64,000 bases of DNA from Martinezella tropici (GCA_000799755.1 JUHI01000001.1:1116001-1180000); one strand, 5' to 3'. Shown: positions 32,614 to 41,771, numbered from the stretch's first letter. Notes: generated by a model not told the origin, from the letters alone. A program made the numbers and translations.

Positions 32614-33573
32614 TCAATTGGCTGCACCCTGCCAAACAGAAAGCAGGCCGTCAAGAAACAACTTATCGGTCATGATTTTCTGGAGACTCTCTCCTTTGAT
32701 CAAATCATCATAACCAAGGCGATTTAGCAACCAGGAAGCGGCACCCGGCCAGAAGAAGGACGAAGTTTTGTCTTCCCGCTTCCAATCGACGATCGGCAGG
32801 TCCTTCTTGACCTTGCGTGTCTCGAGATAGGCAAGGATTTCGTCCTCGCCGCCGAGCGTGTCGATCAACTTGTTCTGAAGCGCCTGACGGCCGGTGAAGA
32901 TGCTGCCGTCGGCAAGTTTCAGCACCTCCTCGCGCGGCAACTTGCGGCGATCCGCCACCAGATCCACGAACCAGGCGTAGCTGTCCATGACCATGTTGCG
33001 GATCATGTTCTTGGCGTCTTCGCTCGCCGGATGGAAAGGCGACGGCTCCGCCTTCAACGGCGCCGACTTGATTTCGTCGAGGGAAACGCCGACCTTGTCG
33101 AGCAGATCCTTGACCTGCGGATACTGGAAGATGACGCCGATCGACCCGGTGATCGACGTGTCGCCGGCGACAATGTCATCGCCAGCGGTCGCGATCATGT
33201 AGCCGGCCGAAGCGGCGACGGTGCGGATGTCTGATACGACCGGCTTCTTGGCGGCGACGGCGCGGATCGCCTTGAAGATGCGCTCGCCACCATAGGTCGT
33301 GCCGCCGGTCGAAGAGATCGAGACGATCAGCGCCTTGACCTGGTCATTGTCGCGGATCTTCTTCAGCCGCTCCAGCAGTTCCGGATCGTCCTGAATGAGC
33401 CCGGAGATGGTGACGCGGGCAATCTGCGGGCCCCGCGTATCCGGCAGATCGCCGGAAACAAAGCGGTAGAGCGCAAAACCAAGCGCCACAAGGAGCAAAA
33501 CGGCAACAATGCGCCAGAAACCAAGCTTGCGACGTAATTGTCGCCGATCGGCGATTGCAGAACTGTCCATCAC
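32614..33573 (-). CDS. sppA: Signal peptide peptidase SppA, short (36K) type
   Basis: Membrane-anchored S49 serine protease of 319 residues that digests cleaved signal peptides. One N-terminal transmembrane helix (about 18-38). The nucleophile Ser is in VAASAGYMIA, followed by DTSITGSIGVIF; the general-base Lys is expected in the DEIKSAPLK segment. First gene of the sppA-ihfB-lapA run. Confidence 0.92.
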   Translation of the reverse strand: MMDSSAIADRRQLRRKLGFWRIVAVLLLVALGFALYRFVSGDLPDTRGPQIARVTISGLIQDDPELLERLKKIRDNDQVKALIVSISSTGGTTYGGERIFKAIRAVAAKKPVVSDIRTVAASAGYMIATAGDDIVAGDTSITGSIGVIFQYPQVKDLLDKVGVSLDEIKSAPLKAEPSPFHPASEDAKNMIRNMVMDSYAWFVDLVADRRKLPREEVLKLADGSIFTGRQALQNKLIDTLGGEDEILAYLETRKVKKDLPIVDWKREDKTSSFFWPGAASWLLNRLGYDDLIKGESLQKIMTDKLFLDGLLSVWQGAAN

Positions 33574-33897
33574 GCCTTATTTCTCCCTGCAACAAATTGA
33601 AAGCGCTACAAACCGGATGTATGACACCTTGAAACGGGCACAATCCTCAGAGAAAAGCGTCTCCCGTTTTCGATGTCGTCGGCGGGACGTCGCTCTGCTG
33701 GTTCATGAGATAGGACATCGTCCAGCCTGATGAAACCGGCTTATGGCATATTTTTCTGCTAAAAATCGCCTGCAGCAGGAAAAAATCCATATTGGCAAGC
33801 CAGTGCAATAATGCGAAACGATCCGATAGGCTTTTTGGCACAGCCTCGCATAGCGTGAGAATACGGTTCTCCGGATCATTAAAGACGGACCTGTTGC
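33574..33897. other. Intergenic region between divergent sppA and lptC; no gene seen
   Basis: 324 bases with no convincing coding frame. It is less GC-rich than its surroundings and must hold the promoters for sppA (leftward) and for the lptCAB operon (rightward). A short CCTGCAGCAGG near-palindrome lies around 33768-33780. No repeat element or RNA gene was recognised. Confidence 0.6.
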
Positions 33898-34584
33898 ATG
33901 CTCAATACGATCGAGCCCCCCGGCGAGGCAATCCGCTCGGTGCCGGAACGGAACGCGTATAAGGACGCGATTTTCCACTCTAACCGCGTGAAGCGGCTCA
34001 GGGTGTTGCTGCCGCTCGCCGCCATCATCGTCTCGCTTCTCTTTATCGCCGTCTCGGTCATCCGCGCCTATCTGCCGGCAAACATCCAGATCGAGGGCGC
34101 CAAGATCGAGGATGGCAAGGTGGTCATGGAGCGTCCCGCCATTTCGGGCCGCAACAAGGACGGCATCAACTACTCGCTGCTCGCCGAAAAGGCGCTGCAG
34201 GACATCAAGAACCCGAACATGATCACGCTGAAGACCATCAAGGCATCGATGCCGGTGAATACCGATGTGATCGCCCATGTTACGGCCAATAGCGCGGATT
34301 TCGACCGTCAGGCCGATACGCTGAAACTGACCGAGCCCTTCACCATCGTGATGGACAACGGGTTGCGCGCCGAGTTCAAGACGGCGTTCCTCGATGTGAA
34401 GAAGGGCGACCTTTCCAGCCAGGATGAGGTTGCCATCACCCGAGGTGGTATGTCGGTTGTTGCGCGTTCGCTCAAGATGACGGATAAGGGAAGCGTAATC
34501 GAATTCGACGGGCAGGTTCGGATGAACATCGAACCTGCCGCTCTCCATAATTCAGGTAGCGAACAGAAGCCGGGCGGTTCATGA
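33898..34584 (+). CDS. lptC: LPS export ABC transporter periplasmic protein LptC
   Basis: Bitopic inner-membrane component of the Lpt bridge that passes LPS from LptBFG to LptA. The 228-residue protein has one transmembrane helix at about 38-62 (LLPLAAIIVSLLFIAVSVI) and a periplasmic beta-jellyroll domain. The C-terminal end overlaps the lptA start by four bases. Sequence similarity within this family is low; the call relies also on the lptA-lptB context. Confidence 0.85.
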   Translation: MLNTIEPPGEAIRSVPERNAYKDAIFHSNRVKRLRVLLPLAAIIVSLLFIAVSVIRAYLPANIQIEGAKIEDGKVVMERPAISGRNKDGINYSLLAEKALQDIKNPNMITLKTIKASMPVNTDVIAHVTANSADFDRQADTLKLTEPFTIVMDNGLRAEFKTAFLDVKKGDLSSQDEVAITRGGMSVVARSLKMTDKGSVIEFDGQVRMNIEPAALHNSGSEQKPGGS

Positions 34585-35237
34585 TAAAGTATTGGCCTAA
34601 TTCAATTTTCAACTCCGGCCTGCACAAAGCTGGCCTTCTCTGTGCCTTCAGCGCGGTCGCTTTTTTCGCGGCCGCCGAAGCCGGTGCCCAATCGACGACA
34701 AGCTCGATGCCGGGTCTTGCCCTCTCCAGCGACCAGCCGATCCAGATCGAAAGCGACAAGCTGGAGGTCCACGACCAGGAGAGCCAGGCCGTGTTCACCG
34801 GCAACGTCAAGGTGGTCCAGGGCACCACGACCATGCAGGCTGGCAAGATGACGGTCTTCTACAAGAAAAAGCAGCCCGCTGACGCCAAGCAGACCGACGC
34901 CAATCCGGTGGCAAAGGCCGCCAAGGAACAGAACCAGTCGTTGGCCTCGGGCAATGCCAACATCGACCACATTCTGGTCACCGACAAGGTCTACCTCGTT
35001 TCCGGCACGCAGACGGCAACGGCGGAGGATGGTTCCTTCGACATGGCCAGCCAGCTTGCAATCCTCAAGGGCAAGAAGGTAGTTCTGACCGACGGGCCGA
35101 ACGTTTTCACAGGCTGCCAGCTCACCGTGCACATGGCAACGGGTGAAGCACAGCTGGATTCCTGTGGCGGCCGCGTCCAGATTCAGCTCGATCCGAAGTC
35201 GCAGCAAGTGCAGCAACAACAACAAAAGAAAAACTGA
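34581..35237 (+). CDS. lptA: LPS transport periplasmic protein LptA
   Basis: Periplasmic OstA-like bridge protein of 218 residues. A signal peptide (hydrophobic 19-34, cleavage after AGA near residue 38) is followed by the LptA jellyroll: LALSSDQPIQIESDKLEVHD, AVFTGNVKVVQGTTTMQAGK and the late LTVHMATGEAQLDSC. A Lys/Gln-rich insertion at about 95-115 and a Gln-rich tail are rhizobial features. ATGA overlap with lptC indicates coupling. Confidence 0.9.
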   Translation: MIKYWPNSIFNSGLHKAGLLCAFSAVAFFAAAEAGAQSTTSSMPGLALSSDQPIQIESDKLEVHDQESQAVFTGNVKVVQGTTTMQAGKMTVFYKKKQPADAKQTDANPVAKAAKEQNQSLASGNANIDHILVTDKVYLVSGTQTATAEDGSFDMASQLAILKGKKVVLTDGPNVFTGCQLTVHMATGEAQLDSCGGRVQIQLDPKSQQVQQQQQKKN

Positions 35238-35250
35238 TACCGGCCCCCTC

Positions 35251-36063
35251 GTGACGACATCGACAACCTCCACCTTGCCCGGCGTGCCCGGGCCGTCTTC
35301 TGCGATATCCGGTGCGCCGGCCGCGGACAAGGCACGCTATAAAGGCACGCTGATCGCCCGTGGCCTCACCAAGACCTACGGCAGGCGTCGCGTCGTCAAT
35401 GGTGTTTCGCTGGTGGTGCGCCGCGGCGAAGCCGTGGGATTGCTCGGGCCGAACGGCGCGGGCAAGACGACCTGCTTCTACATGATCACCGGCCTGGTGC
35501 CGGTCGATGAAGGCACAATCGAGATCGACGGCAACAACGTTACCTCGATGCCGATGTATCGCCGCGCAAGGCTCGGCGTCGGCTATCTGCCGCAGGAAGC
35601 CTCGATCTTCCGCGGCCTGACCGTGGAAGAGAATATCCGCGCGGTGCTCGAAGTCCATGAAAAGGACAAGACGAAGCGGGAGCGCAAGATCGACGAGTTG
35701 CTGGAAGAGTTCCACATTCGCAATCTGCGCACCGTGCCGGCGATCGCACTTTCGGGCGGCGAGCGACGCCGCCTCGAAATCGCCCGCGCGCTGGCGACCG
35801 ACCCGACCTTCATGCTGCTTGACGAGCCCTTCGCCGGCGTTGACCCTATTTCGGTCGCCGACATCCAGAACCTCGTGCATCACCTGACGGCACGCGGCAT
35901 CGGCGTTTTGATCACCGACCACAATGTCCGTGAAACGCTCGGCCTGATCGATCGCGCCTATATCATCCATGCAGGCGAAGTGCTGACCCATGGCAGGGCG
36001 AACGATATCGTCAGCAACCCTGAAGTACGCAAGCTGTATCTGGGCGACAATTTCAGCCTCTGA
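35251..36063 (+). CDS. lptB: LPS export ABC transporter ATP-binding protein LptB
   Basis: ATPase that drives LPS extraction with LptF/LptG (not in this window). Walker A GPNGAGKTT, signature SGGERRR, Walker B FMLLDEPFAGVD and switch His in TDHNVRE are all present. I chose the GTG at 35251, 13 bases past the lptA stop, giving 270 residues with a 25-residue Ser/Thr/Pro-rich lead; the frame is open upstream but that part overlaps lptA. A hairpin overlaps its stop codon. Confidence 0.92.
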   Translation: MTTSTTSTLPGVPGPSSAISGAPAADKARYKGTLIARGLTKTYGRRRVVNGVSLVVRRGEAVGLLGPNGAGKTTCFYMITGLVPVDEGTIEIDGNNVTSMPMYRRARLGVGYLPQEASIFRGLTVEENIRAVLEVHEKDKTKRERKIDELLEEFHIRNLRTVPAIALSGGERRRLEIARALATDPTFMLLDEPFAGVDPISVADIQNLVHHLTARGIGVLITDHNVRETLGLIDRAYIIHAGEVLTHGRANDIVSNPEVRKLYLGDNFSL

Positions 36064-36076
36064 TAGGCTGAAATTT
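36051..36076 (+). terminator. Hairpin overlapping the lptB stop codon
   Basis: TTTCAGCCT (36051-36059) pairs perfectly with AGGCTGAAA (36065-36073) around a five-base loop that contains the first bases of the lptB stop codon, and TTTCCCCCC follows. It may attenuate readthrough into rpoN, 186 bases further. Confidence 0.5.
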
Positions 36077-36258
36077 CCCCCCTTCGCCCATCAATATTAG
36101 CTGATGCTACCGCGCGCCGGAAATTTACTTCCGCGCCACAGTTCCGCTTGACCAAATCCGATAAAAAAGCAATTTTTGGGCCAGTTGGAATTTCGCGAGA
36201 ATTCAAGTGACACACGGCGCGGATTCCCGAGGAGTTCAAGGGGAGTCCCGCGTCCGCC

Positions 36259-37818
36259 ATGGCACTATCGGCCAATCTTTTCCTGCGCCAAAGCCAGAGC
36301 CTGGTGATGACACCGCAACTGATGCAATCCATCCAGTTGCTGCAGATGACCCATTTCGAACTCACACAATTCATCGCCCAGGAAGTCGAGAAGAATCCGC
36401 TGCTGGAATTTGCGTCAAATGACGAGGATCTAGGCAGCGGCAGCGACCGCGAGGTGAAGGACGGCCGCTTCGAAACCATGGAGGAAACCCATGGCGAGGA
36501 TGGCCCGGACCGCGATGCCGGCGAGCTTGCGAGCGACTGGTACGAGAGCGACAACACCGGCAATGCCAACCGGCTGAGCGACGAGCTCGACACCAATTTC
36601 AGCGACGTCTTCCCCGATGACGGCAACCCGCAGCGCGCCGATGCGCCGGAACTGCTCAGCCAGTGGAAATCCATGCCCGGCGGCGAGGCCGGCGAAAGCT
36701 ACGATCTGGACGATTTCGTCGCCGGCCAGGTGTCGTTGCGCGATCATCTCAATGAACAGATCCCCTTCTCGCTTCCTGCCATGGGTGACCGGCTGATTGC
36801 CCAGCACCTTGTCGACCAGCTCGACGACGCCGGCTATCTGCGCGCGGAACTCAACGAAACCACAGAACGACTGGGCGCGACGCTTGCCGACGTGGAGCGT
36901 GTGCTGGACAGCCTGCAGCAGCTCGATCCGCCCGGTGTCTTTGCCCGCTCGCTCAGCGAATGCCTGGCGCTCCAGCTCCGGCAGAAGGATCGCTTCGATC
37001 CCGCCATGGAGCGGCTGATCGAAAATCTCGAGCTGCTTGCCCGGCGCGATTTTGCCACGCTGAAGCGGCTTTGCGGCGTTGATGAAGAAGACCTGCTGGA
37101 CATGATGGCGGAGATCCGCCAGCTCAATCCCAAGCCCGGCAGCGGTTTCGAGACCGACATATCCGAGGCGATCATGCCCGACATCGTCGTGCGCCCCTCG
37201 GCTGATGGAAGCTGGCTGGTGGAGCTCAATCCCGATGCGCTACCGCGCGTGCTGGTGAACCAGTCCTATTTCGCCTCCGTCTCCAAGACGAGCCAGGACC
37301 ATAGCTTCCTGTCGGAATGCCTGCAGAACGCCAATTGGTTGACCCGCAGCCTGGACCAGCGCGCCAAGACGATCATGAAGGTGGCAAGCGAGATCGTGCG
37401 GCAGCAGGACGCGTTTCTGCTGCATGGCGTCGACCATCTGCGGCCACTCAACCTGAAAACCGTGGCGGACGCCATCAAGATGCACGAGTCGACGGTCAGC
37501 CGCGTGACCTCGAACAAGTACATGCTGACACCGCGCGGCCTGTTCGAACTCAAATATTTCTTCACGGTTTCGATCAGCGCGGTCGAGGGTGGCGACGGCC
37601 ATTCCGCCGAAGCCGTCCGTCACAAGATCCGCCTGCTGATCTCGAACGAGAGCCCCGATGCTGTCCTCTCCGACGACGACATCGTCGATACGCTGAAGAA
37701 GGGCGGAATAGAACTCGCTCGCCGCACGGTTGCAAAATACCGCGAGGCCATGAACATTCCCTCCTCCGTGCAGCGGCGCCGGGAGAAGCGGGCCCTGGCC
37801 AAAGTCTCCGGTTTCTGA
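36259..37818 (+). CDS. rpoN: RNA polymerase sigma-54 factor
   Basis: Alternative sigma factor for nitrogen fixation, dicarboxylate transport and other enhancer-dependent promoters. The 519-residue protein has the Gln/Leu-rich region I (SLVMTPQLMQSIQLLQMTHF), an acidic region II (about 55-130), the core-binding domain, a helix-turn-helix with TVADAIKMHESTVSRVT, and the RpoN box ARRTVAKYREAMNI near the C-terminus. Located after lptB and before hpf-ptsN, the standard proteobacterial arrangement. Confidence 0.97.
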   Translation: MALSANLFLRQSQSLVMTPQLMQSIQLLQMTHFELTQFIAQEVEKNPLLEFASNDEDLGSGSDREVKDGRFETMEETHGEDGPDRDAGELASDWYESDNTGNANRLSDELDTNFSDVFPDDGNPQRADAPELLSQWKSMPGGEAGESYDLDDFVAGQVSLRDHLNEQIPFSLPAMGDRLIAQHLVDQLDDAGYLRAELNETTERLGATLADVERVLDSLQQLDPPGVFARSLSECLALQLRQKDRFDPAMERLIENLELLARRDFATLKRLCGVDEEDLLDMMAEIRQLNPKPGSGFETDISEAIMPDIVVRPSADGSWLVELNPDALPRVLVNQSYFASVSKTSQDHSFLSECLQNANWLTRSLDQRAKTIMKVASEIVRQQDAFLLHGVDHLRPLNLKTVADAIKMHESTVSRVTSNKYMLTPRGLFELKYFFTVSISAVEGGDGHSAEAVRHKIRLLISNESPDAVLSDDDIVDTLKKGGIELARRTVAKYREAMNIPSSVQRRREKRALAKVSGF

Positions 37819-37875
37819 CGGCCACGCACCCTCAACCGCAGGCTGTTCAACTCCTAACAGTCCGTTAAGACGCAG

Positions 37876-37904
37876 TTGACTTTCCCATGTGGCAGGGCTA
37901 GAAG
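37876..37904 (+). promoter_or_regulatory. Candidate sigma-70 promoter ahead of hpf
   Basis: TTGACT (37876-37881) and TAGAAG (37899-37904) are separated by 17 bases, a good housekeeping-type spacing, 164 bases before the hpf start. Inferred from consensus only. Confidence 0.4.
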
Positions 37905-38067
37905 CCCGCCGCAATCGCTGCAGGACAGCACGGCATGACACTTATCCCCACCCTCCAAAAGGCGGTCCATATACGCAATTTGCCTTTAACTGCGTGAAGT
38001 GCTTGGATGAGCTTGAGGCTTGGCGTAAACTGGTACGCGCAATAACCACTACAAGAAGGGAAACTCC

Positions 38068-38643
38068 ATGAGTGTGCGTGTCTCCGGTAAACATATGGAA
38101 ATTGGTGACTCCTTCCGCCAGCGGATAGAAGACCAGATCGGTATGGCCGTGACCAAATACTTCGACGGGGGGTATTCGGGTCAGGTAACTGTGCACAAGT
38201 CCAGTTCGCGTTTTGCGGCCGATTGCAAGCTTCATCTCGACAGCGGTGTGGTGCTGCATGCGGCCGGCGAAGCGATGGACCCGCAGCTTGCTTTCGATGC
38301 AGCTTCCGAGCGCATCGAGAAACGCCTGCGCCGCTACAAACGCAAACTCAAGGATCATCAGGCCGGCAATCACGTGAACGGGCAGGCGGAAGTCGCCTAT
38401 ACCGTCATGGACGGCGTTCCGGATGACGACGAGGAAGTTCCTGCCGATTTCGCGCCGGCAATCGTCGCAGAGAGCACGAAGCAGTTAAAGACTATGTCGG
38501 TGGCGACCGCCGTGATGGCGCTCGATATGACCGACGAACCGCTGCTGCTCTTCCGCAGCCCCGGCAACAAACACTTGAACATCGTTTACCGCCGCCAGGA
38601 CGGTAACATTGGCTGGATCGACGCGGCCAATATCAAAGGCTGA
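38068..38643 (+). CDS. hpf: Ribosome hibernation promoting factor, long form
   Basis: Binds the 30S decoding region and, in the long form, dimerises ribosomes in stationary phase. The 191-residue protein has an N-terminal S30AE domain (MSVRVSGKHMEIGDSFRQRI, ASERIEKRLRRYKRKLKDH) and a separate C-terminal dimerisation domain (LDMTDEPLLLFRSPGNKHL, VYRRQDGNIGWID). AAGGGAAA precedes the ATG. Its place between rpoN and ptsN is conserved. Confidence 0.95.
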   Translation: MSVRVSGKHMEIGDSFRQRIEDQIGMAVTKYFDGGYSGQVTVHKSSSRFAADCKLHLDSGVVLHAAGEAMDPQLAFDAASERIEKRLRRYKRKLKDHQAGNHVNGQAEVAYTVMDGVPDDDEEVPADFAPAIVAESTKQLKTMSVATAVMALDMTDEPLLLFRSPGNKHLNIVYRRQDGNIGWIDAANIKG

Positions 38644-38654
38644 GAATAGAAGAT

Positions 38655-38692
38655 AAGCGGCGGCTGCGCATCATGGCAGCTGGCCGCCGCTT
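38655..38692 (+). repeat. Intergenic hairpin between hpf and ptsN
   Basis: AAGCGGCGGC (38655-38664) and GCCGCCGCTT (38683-38692) are perfect 10-bp complements with an 18-base loop. No U-tract follows, so it is more likely an mRNA processing or stability element, or an attenuator, than a classic terminator. Confidence 0.5.
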
Positions 38693-38731
38693 GCCCGTCA
38701 TCGGCTCTCGGCGACACGAAGGATAAAGAGA

Positions 38732-39196
38732 ATGGCATTGGCAGATTTGCTACAGCAAGATGCGATCATCCCCGCCTTGAAGGCAAATTCCAAAAAACAA
38801 CTGCTTCAGGAGCTGGCCGCCAAAGCCTCCAAGCTGACCGGCCTGCCGGAGCGCGAAATCTTCGACGTCGTGCTGCAGCGAGAGCGTCTGGGCTCGACCG
38901 GCGTCGGCAACGGCATTGCCATTCCGCACGGCAAGCTTGCCAGCATCAAGTCCATCGCCGGCATTTTCGCGCGCCTCGAGACGCCTGTCGATTTCGAAGC
39001 CCTGGACGACCAGCCCGTCGATCTCGTATTCCTGCTGCTCGCGCCCGAAGGCGCCGGCGCGGACCATTTGAAGGCACTCTCCCGCATCGCCCGCGTTTTG
39101 CGAGACCAGGATCTGGTCGCGAAGCTGCGCGCGACGGATTCAGCTTCCGCGATTTACGCATTCCTCAACGAGGAGCAGGCATCGAACGCCGCCTGA
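38732..39196 (+). CDS. ptsN: PTS IIA-like nitrogen regulatory protein
   Basis: EIIA-Ntr, the end of the PtsP-NPr phosphorelay that regulates nitrogen, potassium and dicarboxylate-linked functions. The 154-residue protein has the phospho-accepting His in GIAIPHGKL (about residue 66) and the family block PVDLVFLLLAPEGAGADHLK. A strong terminator follows. Confidence 0.95.
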   Translation: MALADLLQQDAIIPALKANSKKQLLQELAAKASKLTGLPEREIFDVVLQRERLGSTGVGNGIAIPHGKLASIKSIAGIFARLETPVDFEALDDQPVDLVFLLLAPEGAGADHLKALSRIARVLRDQDLVAKLRATDSASAIYAFLNEEQASNAA

Positions 39197-39228
39197 CGGA
39201 CTGGATCGCATCGGACCAAGGCAAAAAT

Positions 39229-39268
39229 AAGAGCCGGAAGATCTCAGATCATCCGGCTCTTTTCTTTT
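39229..39268. terminator. Bidirectional rho-independent terminator between ptsN and grpE
   Basis: AAGAGCCGGA (39229-39238) and TCCGGCTCTT (39252-39261) form a 10-bp stem followed by TTCTTTT on the plus strand and, read leftwards, by ATTTTTG on the minus strand. It serves convergent ptsN and grpE. A second 10-bp stem, AGCGGTTCGC with GCGAACCGCT, lies at 39277-39303. Confidence 0.75.
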
Positions 39269-39321
39269 GTTGCCATAGCGGTTCGCGAAATCTGCGAACC
39301 GCTCTATTTCTTCGTCCTTAT

Positions 39322-39365
39322 GCAATTGCTAACGGAAAATCGCTGCGCGCTTTTCCTGGCATTGC
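39322..39365. repeat. Dispersed 44-base intergenic repeat, copy A
   Basis: Begins GCAATTGC and ends TTTTCCTGGCATTGC. By hand alignment 35 of 44 positions match the copy at 52806-52849, without gaps. The ends are partly self-complementary (GCAAT...ATTGC). I recall very similar sequences as a common rhizobial intergenic repeat; that recollection is not a search result. Confidence 0.6.
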
Positions 39366-39380
39366 CCAAGCCAAAAAGGA

Positions 39381-40022
39381 TCATGCGTCCTTTTCGTCCA
39401 GCGGGCTGTTGGCGCCCTGCTCGGCAGTTTCGACGATCTTCGGACCACCTTTGGCAACGCCGACCATGGCCGGACGCAGAACGCGGTCGCCGATAGCGAA
39501 ACCAGCCTGCACGACCTGGACGACCGTGTTGTTCGGCACCTCGGAATTGGGCACTTCGAACATGGCCTGGTGGAAATTGGGATCGAACTTCTGTCCGACG
39601 GGGTCGAGCTGGCGCACACCATGACGCTCGAGAGCGGAGAGCATGGATCGCTCTGTCATCTCGACGCCTTCGATCAGCGTGTTCAGGCCGGCATCGGCGC
39701 CGGCGCGAGCCTCGGCCGGAATGGCGTCCAGCGTGCGGCGCAGGTTATCTGCCACAGAGAGCATGTCGCGGGCAAAGCTTGCCACGGAATAGGACTTTGC
39801 ATCCTTCACGTCGCGCTCGGTGCGGCGACGGAGGTTGTCCATCTCGGCAGCGAGGCGCAGGTAGCGATCACGCAGTTCGCCGTTTTCGGCCTTCAGCAGC
39901 TCAACCGGATCTGGCTGAGACGGTTCTGCCGCAGCAACGGTTTCCGCTGCGTCCTGCGCGAAATCCGCTGATGTGTCGGCCGCCGTGGCGTCAGGTCCGG
40001 TCTTTGTTGTTTCGTCGGTCAT
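39381..40022 (-). CDS. grpE: Nucleotide exchange factor GrpE
   Basis: Releases ADP from DnaK. The 213-residue protein has an acidic N-terminal tail, the long helix [21 protein letters not shown] (from about 56), and the C-terminal beta-wing signature [14 protein letters not shown]...[21 protein letters not shown]. The frame is open to 40121; ATG 40022 (MTDETTKTG) is the expected start. hrcA lies further upstream on the same strand but is separated by an opposite-strand gene. Confidence 0.95.
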   Translation of the reverse strand: MTDETTKTGPDATAADTSADFAQDAAETVAAAEPSQPDPVELLKAENGELRDRYLRLAAEMDNLRRRTERDVKDAKSYSVASFARDMLSVADNLRRTLDAIPAEARAGADAGLNTLIEGVEMTERSMLSALERHGVRQLDPVGQKFDPNFHQAMFEVPNSEVPNNTVVQVVQAGFAIGDRVLRPAMVGVAKGGPKIVETAEQGANSPLDEKDA

Positions 40023-40059
40023 GACGGTCTCCGAATTGCTTGGTCTTTGGATGTGCCCG

Positions 40060-40088
40060 ATATCGAGGTTTGGCCGGAAAAAATCAAG
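40060..40088 (-). promoter_or_regulatory. Candidate heat-shock (RpoH-like) promoter for grpE
   Basis: On the minus strand CTTGAT, a 15-base spacer, then CTCGATAT resembles the alphaproteobacterial RpoH pattern (CTTGAA with a CCNATNT-like -10). It lies about 40 bases before the grpE ATG. By eye only. Confidence 0.35.
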
Positions 40089-40238
40089 GCTTTGTCGAGA
40101 AGAACGGCCAATTCCCGGCATTGCGGCGGCGCCGGGACGCCGCTGGCATCGAAGATGCGGATCTGGGTACCCCGCTGGTCAGCTCCCCTCCCCGGTGATA
40201 TGGTCCAGTGCATCTCAGCACAGCGTGAGGTGACATCA

Positions 40239-40673
40239 ATGTCTAATGGCAAATCCCTTTCAGGCAAGTGTTTCTGTGGCGCAGTGGAAATTGCAGTCGA
40301 CGGCGAGCCAATGGCGATGGGTTACTGTCATTGCGACTCCTGCCGCGAATGGTCGGCGGGGCCGGTCAATGCCTTCTCGCTCTGGCCACCGGAAGCGGTT
40401 CACGTCACCAGGGGCGCGGATAAGATCGGCAGCTACCAGAAGACCGAAAAGAGCGTACGCAAGTGGTGTACGGTCTGCGGCGGGCATCTGCTGACCGAGC
40501 ATCCGCCGTGGGGCGTCACCGACGTCTACGCCGCCGTCCTTCCCGACCTCGAATTTCAGCCGGCAGTGCACGTCAATTACGAGACCACCGTGCTGCACCT
40601 GAGAGACGGGTTGCCGAAGCAGAAGGATTTTCCGGCCGAGATGGGCGGATCGGGGATGCTGCTCCCCGATTGA
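40239..40673 (+). CDS. GFA/CENP-V-family zinc protein
   Basis: A 144-residue GFA-domain protein. Zinc-ligand cysteines are in KCFCG, YCHCDSC and CTVCGG, the usual CxC, CxxC spread. The family is named for glutathione-dependent formaldehyde activation, but most members have no proven function. GAGGTGA precedes ATG 40239; the upstream part of the frame overlaps the grpE promoter. It lies head-on between minus-strand hrcA and grpE, ending nine bases from the hrcA stop. Confidence 0.8.
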   Translation: MSNGKSLSGKCFCGAVEIAVDGEPMAMGYCHCDSCREWSAGPVNAFSLWPPEAVHVTRGADKIGSYQKTEKSVRKWCTVCGGHLLTEHPPWGVTDVYAAVLPDLEFQPAVHVNYETTVLHLRDGLPKQKDFPAEMGGSGMLLPD

Positions 40674-40682
40674 CCGCAGCCG

Positions 40683-41771
40683 TCACATCCCCGGCCGGGT
40701 CAGCCGCGAAATCAGCTGGGCCGTATAATCGACCATGGGCACGATACGGGCATAGTTCAGTCGCGTCGGGCCGATGACGCCGACCGCGCCGACGATACGA
40801 TCATCCTCGTCGCGATAAGGTGCCACGATCAGCGAGGAACCGGAGAGCGAGAAAAGCTTGTTTTCCGAGCCGATGAAGATGCGCACGCCCGGCCCGCTTT
40901 CGGCGAGATTGAGGATCTCGATCAGGCTGTCCTTCTTTTCCAGATCGTCGAAGAGCAGGCGCAGGCGGTCCAGATCCTCGGCGCCGCCGATCTCGGCCAG
41001 GAGATTGGAATGCCCGCGCACGATGAGCTGCGTCGGCTTGCCATCGTCCTCGCCGCCTGACCAGACGGCAATGCCGCGCTCGACCAGTTGATGGGAGAGG
41101 CTATCCAGCTCCTGGCGTACGCTCTCCTTCAGGCTTTGCAACTGCCGCCGCAATTCCGGCATCGTCTGGCCGGTCATATGGGCATTGAGAAAATTGGCAG
41201 CCTCCATCAGCTGCGACGACGTGGTGCCGGCCGGCAGTTCGATGATGCGGTTTTCGACCTGATCGTGATCGCCGACAAGCACCGCAAGCGCCTTGGTCGG
41301 CTCCAGTCGGATGAACTCCACATGCTTGAGCACCGGATCGCTCTTCGAGGTGATGACCAGGCCTGCGCCGCGCGAAACGCCCGACAGCACCCGGCTTGCC
41401 TCCGACATCATCGATTCCATCGGCTGGTCGCGATTGCTGCCGCGCACCTGCCGGTCGATATTGGCGCGATCCTCCGCTGAGAGGTCGCCGACCTGCATGA
41501 AGGCATCGACGAAGAAACGCAGGCCCACCTGGGTCGGCAACCTTCCGGCGCTGACGTGCGGTGAATAAATGAGGCCGAGTTCTTCCAGATCGCTCATGAC
41601 ATTGCGCACGGAAGCCGGCGACAGCGACATGGGCAACAGACGCGAAAGATTGCGCGAACCCAGCGGCTCGCCATTTTCCAGATAGCCTTCGACAATGCGA
41701 CGGAAGACTTCCTTGGAGCGTTCGTCCAGTGCAGCAATGACATCCGAGACCGACGATGTCGTGAATACCAT
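40683..41771 (-). CDS. hrcA: Heat-inducible transcription repressor HrcA
   Basis: Repressor of CIRCE-controlled chaperone genes such as groESL. The 362-residue protein has the winged helix with LSPASVRNVMSDLEELGLI and HVSAGRLPTQVGLRFFVD, a GAF-like middle, and the C-terminal block VIGPTRLNYARIVPMVDYTA. The frame is open to a TTG at 41807; I use ATG 41771 (MVFTTSSVSD). No CIRCE inverted repeat was seen in the flanking region. Confidence 0.93.
   Translation of the reverse strand: MVFTTSSVSDVIAALDERSKEVFRRIVEGYLENGEPLGSRNLSRLLPMSLSPASVRNVMSDLEELGLIYSPHVSAGRLPTQVGLRFFVDAFMQVGDLSAEDRANIDRQVRGSNRDQPMESMMSEASRVLSGVSRGAGLVITSKSDPVLKHVEFIRLEPTKALAVLVGDHDQVENRIIELPAGTTSSQLMEAANFLNAHMTGQTMPELRRQLQSLKESVRQELDSLSHQLVERGIAVWSGGEDDGKPTQLIVRGHSNLLAEIGGAEDLDRLRLLFDDLEKKDSLIEILNLAESGPGVRIFIGSENKLFSLSGSSLIVAPYRDEDDRIVGAVGVIGPTRLNYARIVPMVDYTAQLISRLTRPGM

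Noticed and set aside
33703..34548. 281-codon minus-strand frame over lptC
   Set aside because: Antisense to lptC, whose frame overlaps lptA by ATGA and has the expected transmembrane helix; no domain is visible in the antisense product.
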